Below, in pieces: positions 43,815 through 54,940 of a stretch of DNA of 64,000 nt. Both the position numbers and the translations under genes were made by a program. Under the pieces are notes generated by a model, which did not search any database, was not told where the DNA came from, and saw only the letters and a list, made by a program, of their open reading frames with translations. This DNA is from Avena insularis (Eukaryota; Streptophyta; Magnoliopsida; Poales; Poaceae), in assembly GCA_023614405.1 (NCBI GenBank), contig CM042697.1, forward strand, positions 186,619,189 through 186,683,188, read 5' to 3'. How positions within the stretch are numbered: the stretch's first letter is position 1; the number at the start of each line of letters is the position of its first letter.

Positions 43815-46800
43815 TGTGGCACCCCGGATTTATGGTCCGAGAATACCCGTTATGCATGCAATTCACGTTCCCATGATCAGTGATCCATAAGCATAACCGA
43901 CTAGTATCATTACAACATCCATATAGTAACAAGTATAAAACTTACAAAGTGGCCATTATGGCGAATACAACACAAATAGCAGAAGTCTTCAGCGCAGAGC
44001 CCGTGCCTTAACCTACATGCAACTGACTGGGAAGAGGGCCTAGCTCGCATAGAGGTCAGCACCTTCGTTCAATCTTAACACCTGCAATCTGGCCAAGTAA
44101 ATAGCCAGGGACAATGCTGGTGAGTACTTCGCAAACCACCGAGACAAGGGTAATAAGATAATCCATATTTGGCTATGGCGAGAAAGCTCTATACTATAGT
44201 TTTTTTTTGAAATACCTAGCATTGGCATCTCTATATCTTTGTTGAAAAAAGAGTTTTTGGAAAAATATGCCTCCTTTTTGAAAATCTAGACATCTCCACA
44301 TCCTTGTTAAAAAGATTTAAAACAGTTTTGTAGTAAAACCCTTATTAAACGTATTCGACCAGCTCTGGTCAAATCCAAACTCATTCTTATCTTTCCTCGT
44401 GACCAAGTCACATCCATTAATTCATCTCAACATATCTGAAGGGTTCTCCTAGCACTTCCCATTCCAACCGTCCTTGACCGTGGACACGGCTATTCGAATA
44501 GATTAGACTCTACAGAGTTTGTGCACTTTACCCACAAGAATCAATACATCCGCCGGGATAAAACCACGGCCCGCTACACACGGTAGATGGGGGCTCGGAT
44601 AATCAAACCTAGACTTTTCATTTGTCCATCCCTAGCAACGGCGACTTTTCCTTTTGTGTTGTTCTCTCTGGTACGAGTATGGGGTACGGCGACCCTGGTC
44701 CTTCCTCCCATACTGACCCCTACCTCCAAACCGTAGTTTGACCGGTAGCAATTGTGACAATAACTTCCTCCCGTACTAGCCAAAAATCATACCGTCCGCG
44801 AGAGACCCAATTTTTGCACCGGTACCTTGCCCATGGCAGTCCGGATTTCAGGGGATTTCTCCCCTTTAGAGAGTACGAGCAGCCCCGGCTAAAGACCACA
44901 AACTACGAGCTAAGCCCCAACGACTGGGGTAATGTGGTTGCACGGATAAATTGTTCCGGACATTGGCTTAGAACATCCCTTCTCTTTATCTTGCTTGACT
45001 TTCTCTTCATCCACCTCATATCTTCTTTTAGTAAAACTTCCACTCGGAAACGATGCCTCTTTCCAAGGGTTTTATTTTGAAAACTTTGTAGTAGGGTAAA
45101 ACCCAAAATAGTTGTATCATTAAAAATCCGTGGGTTTCCAAGAGGGAAGATGCTAAGCATCTTATCCTCGATCTAAAGAGGTAAAAGTAGGTGTCAATGG
45201 TGTAGGTGTCCTAAAGGACACTCATCCATAACTTAGAGGAGCCAAGTTACTAACGCATTTTATTTGAAACAAAACATGCATTTAATCGTGTAGTTCATAA
45301 AAGAGATATAAAACAATTGATAAATAGGAGTAGGTTAATATAGGAGTTCAAGAATGGTGGCTTTCCTGTGACCAGCGAGATGTCCCTTGACTTCTTCTCG
45401 GCGTCACATAATCACAACTATGGCCGTTATCGAGCACACATGCAAACAAACAATACACCAATCAATACAAGGCATACAAGCATCAAACCATACAACAAAC
45501 AAGTATAATTACAAGATATACATCAGTAGGATGTTGGGGGTTTGATGTGATTGGATTGGAAGGAGAGTTGGAGGTATTAGGGAAAGAATTCCTTTGGATT
45601 TGGAGTCTAGGAACTACTTAAGAGGGGGTTTTTGCTCAAGGACTTGATCTGCCTGATACCATTGTATCAGAATGATACCATCAGATAGGTATTGATAAAA
45701 AGGAAGCCAACAAAAGTGGTTTCACTATTTTATCAATTTCCAAAGTTTTATAATGGATTTGGTAGTGGCTAAAGTTCTAGTTTTAGGAAACAATTCACCA
45801 GAGCTTCTCTAGAGTTCCAAAAATTATTTCCTTGGGTGATTAGGTATTTGATGGACTGAATCAAGAGGATTTGGAATTACCTCAAAACAATTACCAGAAT
45901 GCCCTTGAGAAATTCCCAAATGCAGTACTGGATGGGATTTGTCTTTTTCATCAAATTTATTTTGCAGAAGATTTTTAGGTGATTCCAAGGAAACATGTTA
46001 GGCACTGAGCATACCTTTCTGTGTAAATTGGAATCAACCTTTTTGTATTTACCTAGATACTGTGGTGATTTTATTAGTGAATAACCCATGCAAAGAAGAG
46101 TTTAATTCACCAAAATTGAACATAGACTCATAAAATTATGATCTACTGGATTCTGAAAGATATGGTTATGTGTGTCATCTGAGAGTTGGAATTAGGTCAG
46201 AACCCCATTTGGTTTGACCTAGGGAATTTCCTAAAAGCAGAAAAGGCTTTGTTTTGTTATTTCTACTAAAGGAAAACTAGGAAGCCAATTAGGGTGGGGC
46301 CAGTAGGATATGAAAGGTATGGTTAATAGCTCCCAGTAAAAATTTGATTTACTCCATTTGGAGATCGCAAACTTTCTGGAGAATTTAATTGGTGAAATAG
46401 ACATATCTTGGTAGGTGATTTATCACCTTTAATACAAAACTCACTTTGGTGCAGATCTGGGTCTGCATATTAGGCAAGACATCCAGGTACCTTAGGAATT
46501 TTAGATCTAAATATTTTGAGTGCATTTTCATTTTTATTTGGATTTAAACCAAACTGTCTGAAAATAGATCTTGAAAGGAAGATAAGAAAAGGGAAGGGTC
46601 CTAATGGTTTTTGGGTTGGATCTGAGACGGTACTGGGCCGAGGTGCTGGATCTGGCCCAGCCAGGGGCGAAGGGGTATGGGTGATCCGTGACCGTTCGAT
46701 TAGAACAGATCTGACGGCCGCAGTGCTGTCTTCCTCCCCTCGCCGGAGCAGCGGGGATGAAACCCTAGAAGCGGGCAAGGCGACGCGGGGAGGGTACCTG

Positions 46801-47071
46801 GGGGCTCGCCGGCGGTAGGGGCTATGCCAGGAAGAAGCGGCGCGTGACGATGGTCTCAACCATGTGTGGAAGAGGGGCTTCCAGCGTCGGGGAGGGGTTC
46901 CCACGAGAGCGACCGCGGGAGTGCTCTCGGGAGCTCGCCGGAGATGCTCCCAGGGATAGCTGCATGTCCAAGGGGGGGATTAGAGGGGGTTATAGGGCAC
47001 TGGGAAAGTCGGGGGAAGTGTGGTTACCACAGGAGGAGCTCGGGAGGGAGAGCTGAGCAGGGGGAGAGTTG
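43815..47071 (-). mobile_element. LTR-like sequence E, truncated
   Basis: It starts on the plus strand TGTGGCACCCCGG, the style of an LTR terminus, exactly where the LTR of D breaks off (candidate TSD CATTT at 43810-43814). No primer site, polypurine tract or protein domain is seen in 3.26 kb. AT-rich sequence is followed by a GC-rich block at 46600-47071, the arrangement seen in the minus-strand LTRs of A and G. A minus-strand long LTR is therefore likely, but this is inference. Gypsy F cuts it at 47072, and its remainder should lie beyond the right edge. No recognised gene lies in it. Confidence 0.5.
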
Positions 47072-47153
47072 TGACATGGTTATACCCTACGGGTACGTGA
47101 CTTTAGCATACCTGGTCCAGCCCAAGGAAGGCCCACAGCAGATATACGCTGGC
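47072..47153 (+). repeat. 5' LTR of Gypsy F, first 82 bp
   Basis: It begins 'tgacatggttataccctacg' and ends 'gatatacgctggc'. The last five bases, CTGGC, recur after element G. Confidence 0.85.
47149..47153. repeat. Target-site duplication of G, left copy
   Basis: CTGGC, identical to 59664-59668. Confidence 0.93.
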
Positions 47154-50100
47154 TATAACTACCTCGGTGAATTACGCTCCTAGTACAAGCCTGGATGTTC
47201 AGAAATGGTTGAAATAGTACGGTGGGGCCCAAATGCCACTCACAGGTAGACCTTTCGGCCGTCCCAACCATTTCCAAACATCGGGACAAGAACGGGCGGC
47301 GTAATCGGCAGGCGAAGGGATCAACTACATACACAAATGAGTATGTATGCAAGCCACCATACAACAGTACATCAGAGCCATTCCATCTAAAAGAAAGGAA
47401 ATATAGCAACGCCATACGACAAGACCCAAATATCCTAGATAGATATAATAGTTTAGGATATCTCCTCATACATCAATCAACAGAGTATCAAGCGGAAGCA
47501 GAAGACAAAATCCGAGTACGGATAAGAAGCAAATCGGCATAAGATGCCCCATAAATAAGCACATCCCGCCCACAGATCTCACGGATCCCCGTTCCCGGAA
47601 TCTCTACACCGAATGATCGTTGCCCACATCGTCCGTCTCTTCCACCCAGTATCCATCTTGCGAGTGTACCTATTCATCTTAACCAATAATTTATTGTGTG
47701 AGACCCTAGGGGTACTCAGCAAGTCTTTATGCCTCTAAAGGGGACACAACCTGGGGTGACGCAATTGCAGCAAAAGATAAACCCTAGCAATTCTATAGAT
47801 ACTCGCTAACCATCCGCCTAACCAGAGATAGACGGATGTCCGTGAATAAATAACAACAGTTATAACAGTAATAATGGTAATATCCACAGATCCATCCTCC
47901 TCCTCGCTTACCGACGAGGAAGCGGACGAACAACCCCCCATCCGTTGGCAGTTTTATTATCCATTCCGTGAGTGTTGCACTATTTACTAGTCAGGTGCCT
48001 AGTCTAGTCAAATTAAAATCGGTACTTTAGTTATGCTTGTCTATGATCGAGAAACTGTGCTCCAAGTCGTCCATAACCGCGGACACGGCTTTCAGAAAGT
48101 TTTACCCTGCAGGGGTGCACAAATAGCAACACACACTCGATATGCCTCGGAAAAACCAAATCAAAACCCAACGAGGCAGTCACGACAAAGCGATCACAGG
48201 ATTCAGAAATATTTCAGGGGGCCACCCCATTGAGCTACCCGCAACGAAGTTAGCTGACTCCGAGACGGACTCAAGGTTTGCGTCAATGGCTGTGAACGAC
48301 TGGGAACCCGAAAATGTGACTGGGCTTGTCGACACCGCGAAAACACTCCGCTTTCCTAAACAAGACAAAGCAAAGACTCGCACAATTTAAATAAAGCAGT
48401 AAAGCATGGCATAAGTACAGATAGTAAATAAAACCTCAAACTAGTTTGTGGCCCCAAGAAATAAGAATGAATCAAGCTCGCTCGGGGTCCATAAGGCCTC
48501 CCGGATGTGGATAGCGCGAATAATCTTGGAACAGGAATCAAGTACTCGGGGTCTTACGGAACACAAGTGAGCCTGAAAAACCAAATAGCGAATATGGCTC
48601 ACCGATGCCACTTTCATTAGTTATCCCATTACAACCCAGATTCAGTTGTTTAGGTACCTCGTTATCCATCAGACACTCACAAACCCTACACATGCTGTTC
48701 TACGACTCGCATGGCTCAAGCAACTCCTGTAGTAATGGCTCATAGGATGGAGGAACAAGCTTCGGTGGGGTTTAAAAGTAAAGGCTATGCAATACATGGG
48801 ATTCAGATTAATGCAATCGCGACTCAATGATGCAAGAGTAAGATAGAGGCAATAGGTACTATATGTATGCAAGCATGTGGTAGTGCTTGCCTGGCAGCTC
48901 AGTTGAAGCAAGTGATGGATCTGGGTAGTGCTCCTGGTTCTCTTGATATATCCCCTGCTCAGCGTCTATTCGAAGAAGAACCAAACAAACAGGGCCAACA
49001 TAAATAAAGTGCGCAAGCATGTGAATATAATGCTTCAAGCAAACAATCATGCCATGATGAATGATGCACAAGTTGTATGGCAATAAAGTAGCATGGCATG
49101 GGTGAGGTGTGGAAACAATAATAAAGCATTTTTATTGAGCTTTGGCCCCATTTTATTCACAAATAAGTTGCTGTACACATTATATTTATATGATGCATGC
49201 TGCAAAACAGATAAAGGATTGCATAAACATAAAGGTATCGTCGAGCTAATCATTTTAGACATATTATTTGTTAAATTTGGAGTTATAAAACAAAAGATAT
49301 TAATTACTTAAGGAAAAAGGGCATTTATTGTAATTTTAATTAACTTGGAAAAATAAAGTGTCCAAAATATATTTTGAATGGCATATTTGAAATCCTCACA
49401 TTTTTCTGATTTGAAAACATATATTATTTGTATTATTTGGGTTTGTGTTTTAAAAGATATATTAAAACAGATTTGAATTTTGAATTTGAAATAATTTGGA
49501 AAAGATTTGAATTAAAACAGATTCCAGAAAATCTTTTTCTTACTTAGGCAGAGCTAGCCTCAGACACAGACGGGTGGGGCCTGCGCTGAGCTGGCGTTCA
49601 CGGCGCGCAAAAGCTTTTCTCACCGCAGCTGCTGCCAGCCATAGGGGCCGACGGGTGGGTCCGAGGGCTCAGCCATCGCCGCTGACCAACGCGTCTTGGA
49701 CACACGGGCGATCCAGCGCCGCAGAGGGGTTTGTCCGTGACGGTCTGGTTTCTCCGGGGGTTTACTTGAGAAAGGAACACCGTGGCTGACAGTGGGCCTC
49801 GGGGACCGCGGGTTTAGGCGAGAAAAAGGGGAGGGGGCTACGCGCAAGATTGACATCGGCTGTGGTTGCGTCTGACGGACTCGGCCCTGACGGCGGTGGA
49901 TCCGGCCGACTTTCGACGACGATGGCGACGAAACTGCTGGGCGGAACACGATGCAACAAAAACGAAAGAGAAAGAAGGGGCAACGAGCTATGGATTACGT
50001 GCAGAAAGCATCTCCGAAGGAGGGCTGTACTGGCCGGGCTTCGACGAGGAACAGGGGAGCGGAGGTGTCTGCTACGCGGCTGCTGCTGCTGTCGGACAGA

Positions 50101-51934
50101 GCGCGGCGCACGGCGATGCGCGGAGGCTGCTCGACGGAGTGCCCGACGCGTCTAGGCTGCTAGGGGGAGGACGTGCATGTCTAGGGGGTTGGGGGGCTCA
50201 CCAGGAGCTCGTCGGTGTGGTCGCTGGAGCCGGAGGTGGAGCGGATCGGCGTCGAGGCAGAGGTTCCGCGAGCGTCTGCTCAGGTGGCCGCGGCGGGTCC
50301 GGGGAGCTGCAGAGGGCTCCGGCGAGGCGTGGACGGGGCAGGGCGATGTGGAGGAGACAGAGGAGGGTCCTGGTGCTCCTGGATCGCCTTGGGGAGCAGC
50401 CGGCTGCGCAGATCTTGATCGAGGCCGAAGGGGCTAGGGTTTAGCTAGGTGGTGGCCATGGCCTGGCTTGGGGAAGGAGGGAGGAGGGAGAGGGGTCTGG
50501 GCGCCTCCTGGATCTCGATCTGGTGGTCATGGTCTAGCTGGGGTGGTTGGGGAGATAAGGGAGAGAGGAGAGAGGCACATGGGGGGGTGGTGCACTTTTG
50601 CAAAAGGGGAGGAGGGTGATCGGGCTAGGGTTGATGGGCTCGGGCCAGGGCTTGGTAGAGGGTAGCTAGGGCAGGGGTGTAGGTGGCCAGGTGGGGCCAG
50701 CTAGAGAGAGAGAGAGGCCGAGAGAGAGGGGGTAGACTTAGGGTTTAGGTTTAGATGGGGTTTAGGAGAGAGGGGGTTATGATGATGAAGGGTAGATGAT
50801 ATGAGTGGCACCTAGATAGAGGATAAGAGAGAAGGGGTGGTGGTTTAGGGTTTTTAGAAGATAGCATACTCCAACTAGATCAAGCAAAAACACGTGGAAA
50901 GAGAGAGAGAGAAAAGATGAGGGAAGAGATGGTATGGTGAAGATAGGGTAGGTGATGGTCTAGGGATTTAGAGAGAGAGATAGATGGAGTGGTTTGAAGC
51001 TAGGGTTTGCCTTGGACAAGATCAAGCCAAGAACAACCAAGATTAACAAAAACAAGACAAGAAAAAGAGAGGGATATGATGATGGGGTTTAAGCTAGGTT
51101 AACTTAGATCAAGCCAAAATAAAGGATAGGAAAAGGGAGAGAGAGATGATGATCCACTCAAGATGCAAATAAAAACCAAATACTAGAAAAGGTGGCACTT
51201 GCATGGCCCATGTAAAATATTTAATACCATGTTGATTATTGTGAAAACAACATTATCACATGGCATTATTGTTATGCATTCCAAAATTGGACTAAAAGCC
51301 AAGCAAAAGAATTTAGAAGGGATTCCAAGTGGAGTAGATGGAGATGATCACATTGGAGTATAATTGGGAATTACTAGTGTGTATATTCCACTAGATGATT
51401 ATTAGTCACAAAAATATTCCAACATGAGCATAATTCCATGATAATCCATATGGAAGCTAGGACAAAGGATTCCACTCACAAGGCATGCAAAGGTGGCCAT
51501 GTGGCTCTCATATATCAATAATGTGAAAACAACATGATGCCAAGATGAGAGCATGTGGAAAGAATTGGATCCATCCCAACCCACATGAGCTAGAGGTAAA
51601 CTCAAATAAAGTGCAAAGCTCATATTTAGTTGGATGGTGGAATTATAAGGTGGTGAAAGAAAAGGTGGTGGAGTCAATAAGAGATATGCCCCCAACTCAA
51701 CTTGGGCATTAAACAATATATCAATAACCAAATACAATATCAAGAGGCAAATACAATTAATAATGCATATGAGATAAGAACCAAATCAAAAAGGGTTTTA
51801 TATGATGCTCAAATGCAAGGTGGCATGATGACATGAGCATGATATAATGATGATGCAACAATTATATATTTGAAGTAGCCATTATCTAGACTAGGCTAGT
51901 AGCATTGCAATTGTTAGACAATTGGGATGCTACA
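47154..51934 (-). repeat. LTR of element G (left on plus strand, 3' LTR)
   Basis: It begins TATAACTACC on the plus strand, a G-to-A change from the partner's TGTAACTACC, and ends 'gatgctaca'. It is nearly identical to 54941-59663 outside two divergent patches (about 47240-47520 and 49560-50360). It contains one copy of the roughly 87-bp unit (near 47945), the conserved core block, a GC-rich zone with spurious long frames, and GA-rich simple repeats near 50700-51150. Confidence 0.93.
48010..48625 (-). repeat. Conserved LTR core block (element G, first LTR)
   Basis: Counterpart of 6290-6900 in A and of 20080-20690 (opposite strand) in the solo LTR. It has 'ctgtgctccaagtcgtccat' near 48055 and 'ggccccaagaaataagaatg' near 48450. 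The second LTR carries it at about 55775-56395. Confidence 0.8.
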
Positions 51935-51950
51935 ACTCTCCCCCACTAAA
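51935..51950 (-). other. Polypurine tract of element G
   Basis: On the minus strand TTTAGTGGGGGAGAGT directly before the LTR start TGTAGCATCC. Confidence 0.8.
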
Positions 51951-52639
51951 CAGGAATCTCGCCCCGAGATTCTAGGAAAAGAAAACAACACAAGGAGAGA
52001 CGGGTGTTTGAACGAAGGTGACCCTCACATTCCCAAGTTGATGAAGAACGGAATGGTGCGACCACTACACCTTGCAAAACTTGCTAGACTTGTTGCGAGT
52101 CTTGCGTTTTGCTTGCGAAACAACGGTTAGAAGAGTTGAAGGATTGTCGTGAGACAGGAAGGATAGGATGGACATAGCTCCGGTTTTCTCAAGAACAGGA
52201 TAAAAGAAGAAGAACCATTGGTGAAAGAAAGAACAAGATGATGCATCATGGATATAGAAAGACACGCCGTTAAGATTAAAGATTTACCGATACTAGATAG
52301 GATGAATCTTTGTCTCGCCGGAAGAAAAAGAGCTATATTGGAGAGATTTTGAACCATTATGACGATAGCATCGTATCTCCTCTCGGATTTGAGAAATGAA
52401 GTTCGGAAACAATATTGCCTTCAAACAATAGAGTCCCTTGATATGAACATAAAGATTTAGATAGACATCGTCGGATTAGATTCTTGTTGCGCCGGTAAGA
52501 ACCAAAAGATCACGCAATTGAGGTGCGCGGATATAACTTCCAGAGACGGGGGTGAAGCAAGATCATGGTGGAATCCCGAGACGCAAAGAAAATGGAGGAT
52601 CTGGAGTCTATTGTAGAGATACTTATTGCGTTCTTTAGC
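51951..52639 (-). other. Interior of G between RNase H relic and polypurine tract
   Basis: About 0.7 kb. In an autonomous Gypsy element this position would hold integrase, but no zinc-binding or DDE motif can be seen. Short frames only. It shares 'atctcgccc(c/t)' near the tract with the interior of A. Confidence 0.5.
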
Positions 52640-53730
52640 CTTGAGGCTAACGCAATAGATTTGCGGGTGATGGCATCAACCATAATTGGCTTTACCACAG
52701 AAAAGGAATTGATGAAACAAAGAGAGATAGTTTCCTTTCATCTTGTTTGGGGATGTAGAGCACCGGTAGAAAGACGAGGACAGAAAAGAGTTTGCGTTTG
52801 TTTGAGGATTTTGCTCCGTGTAGAAAGGGTGAGATCACCAACAAGAGATTATTGATTACTTTCTTCGAGAGAGCACTCCGAAAAAACAAAGACGGAAGTA
52901 AAAGTATCGAGGGATAAAGGCCACTTCTAACTTCCGTGGAATGAGTGAAATCACATTAATTCGCCAATTCAATGTACAAGAGCGAATGATAAGAGTAGTG
53001 GTATGGTAGCTACTCCATCCCGCACTCAAAGCATTACTCCGCACATGAATAAGAAAACCATGTGATCCAACTACCGAAACAGACTGAAGGTATTGATAAG
53101 AAGAGCTCATGGAACTCCGTAAGAAAACAAAGCTAGATGCAAACGGTTCGCCGGATTCATAGATAGATATAGATGATGATGTTGTCGTCATGTCGGAAGT
53201 TCCAAGCCACCGGAAAGATATGAAGGAAGATCACGGAGACAACTGCAAGATTCAACAGCTACAGAAAAGATAGCACCAACTTGAACATACGGATTACGAA
53301 AGATCTGAAAAGTCTTCATGGCCTCCGGTGGATTGAGCATAGACGATAGAGCGAGAGGGTTTCGAGAGATTACTTGACGAGACTGAGGTGAAAGAACTCC
53401 ATGTGCTTCTTGAAAGGATTGAGAGAGATTTAGCAGTCTTGAGGAAATCTTCGGCGGAACGACGATGATAACTTGCCAACAAAGAACAACTCCGGATTGG
53501 TTGAAGATGGAGGATGGAATTAACAATGGATTGCCAATTCCAGAATTGAAGCGATATATTTAGCAGAAGGACGTGGTCGAGATAGGTGACTTCAAAAATT
53601 CAGGATTCACGCTTTGAGAACTTTGCACACAGGCAGTGTTCTCGAAGCTTGAGAGAAAGAGACATAGATGATCTTCCATGTCCTTCCATTGATATCGAAT
53701 AGGCAAGCATATTATCAACATATACCACCA
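52640..53730 (-). pseudogene. Decayed Ty3/gypsy RT-RNase H in the interior of G
   Basis: Read on the minus strand from about 53728, one frame runs for roughly 120 codons with a single TGA. It starts 'VVYVDNMLAYS' (the RT catalytic box, second Asp now Asn), then 'KLREHCLCAKFSKRES', stop, 'IFEVTYLDHV'. After that come 'PIRSCSLLASYHRRSAEDFL' and 'KTAKSLSIL', the RT thumb and connection region of Ty3/gypsy. Weaker matches to the RNase H region lie near 53010-52970, and 'MVDAITRKS' near 52670 resembles its end. I find no gag, protease or integrase. The direction agrees with the orientation of G. It is too damaged to make an enzyme. Confidence 0.78.
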
Positions 53731-54925
53731 TGGATTAACAGGATATTCCCAGAATATCAAGTTCAAAAGGCGAGAGGAACGAACAAATGCTCGAACACTT
53801 CCTGAGCTCAACGCTCTTAGAAAGATCAATATTAAGAGCACGGGTTCGTGCTGAAGAAGATGCACTGGAAGAATAGATTATCTGGTCCTTCGGAAGAAAA
53901 AGAGATGTCGCCTGGTTCACATTGTCGATCGGATCACCGGTTTCAAAGGTAAAGAGATCTTGGATAAAGAAACGAAAAGGTGCAATCCCCTCGTGTCCAA
54001 GAGAATTGTGCAGATATGGGGTTCAAAAAGATGTGCGGCATGATGGACAGATGATAGACCGCCGTAGTGCCTGAGAAACTCCGGATTGCCAAAGATGCTT
54101 GAATATGCATAGATATGATCACGGTGTACTCAAAACCACAGGAGATAACCTTATCCTCCAGATGGTGACGGTTGATAGCATTTTCCCATATTCCAATCGA
54201 CACTTATCATGAGTGGAATATCGCTATGCCGAGAGCCAAATTACAATCACCAGCATCGAATCGACACACGTTATGTAATTAGCCCAAGAGAAAGGAGATG
54301 AAAAGAAACTCTAGGATTAAGCGCCGGTGACAAAAGAATGAGTTAGCATGGATATGCTGATAAGAGGAAGATAGATAATGTTTCACACACAACTGAAAAA
54401 GGAGTGTGGAAACACAGATGTATCAAAGAAAAAATTTCCGCATTTTTCGGCATTAAAATACCAATAGATGTGCAAAATCACTTAGCCGATAGAGATTAGC
54501 AACAGATGCTTTCACAGAATGTGGGGTTGCTAGAAGGAAGAACACCCTTAAGAAGATGGCACCGGTTAACAAGGAGTCAGATAGATCGCGCCGGTTTGGC
54601 AAAAGCCTGTCGGTATGGAATGTACCAACAGTTGATAATCAAAAGGCAGATAAAGATAACATGTTGGATGCAACAGATAGACAAGGAATTACACACACAC
54701 ACTTTCTATGGTACTACGGAAACCCAGAACACGTGAATCCTAGTTTGAATTTTAAGAAGAGGATCGAAAACGTTACACTTCCTTACCAGAAAAGGGTGGT
54801 GGTTGGGTAAGAAGAAAAATGGAAGCAGTCCTACTCTCACGTTTTGTTTTCCCTAGTATACATAACTACCAAAATATTTGCTAGACAGACAACGACCATT
54901 TGGCTGAGACCCTGAAGGGCGGGAT
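53731..54925 (-). other. Interior of G upstream of the RT relic
   Basis: About 1.2 kb between the primer site and the RT relic. By position it should hold the leader, gag, protease and N-terminal RT, but I recognise none of them. The available frames are short and unconvincing. Confidence 0.5.
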
Positions 54926-54938
54926 GGCTCTGATACCA
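54926..54938 (-). other. Primer-binding site of element G
   Basis: On the minus strand TGGTATCAGAGCC, a match to initiator tRNA-Met, two bases from the LTR end. Confidence 0.9.
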
Positions 54939-54940
54939 AT

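Noticed and set aside
49093..49311. A 72-codon frame nearly identical to 56860-57078
   Set aside because: LTR duplication of element G explains it. It lies in AT-rich sequence, on the strand opposite to the element's transcription.
49866..50444. A long open frame (192 codons) in the GC-rich part of the G LTR, with a counterpart at 57616-58173 in the other LTR
   Set aside because: It lies inside an LTR, on the strand opposite to the element. Overlapping open frames exist in the other frames, and the composition is low-complexity Gly/Arg/Ala. Its presence in both copies follows from the LTR duplication, and the two copies diverge by many indels without respect for codons.
50700..51150. GA-rich simple sequence as a possible functional promoter tract
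   Set aside because: The short GA runs are degenerate and scattered, are repeated in the other LTR, and have no positional link to a promoter.
51935..54940. Naming element G as Sukkula or another specific barley or wheat family
   Set aside because: LTR and interior lengths fit the LARD description, but I cannot match diagnostic sequence with certainty. A repeat-library alignment would be needed.
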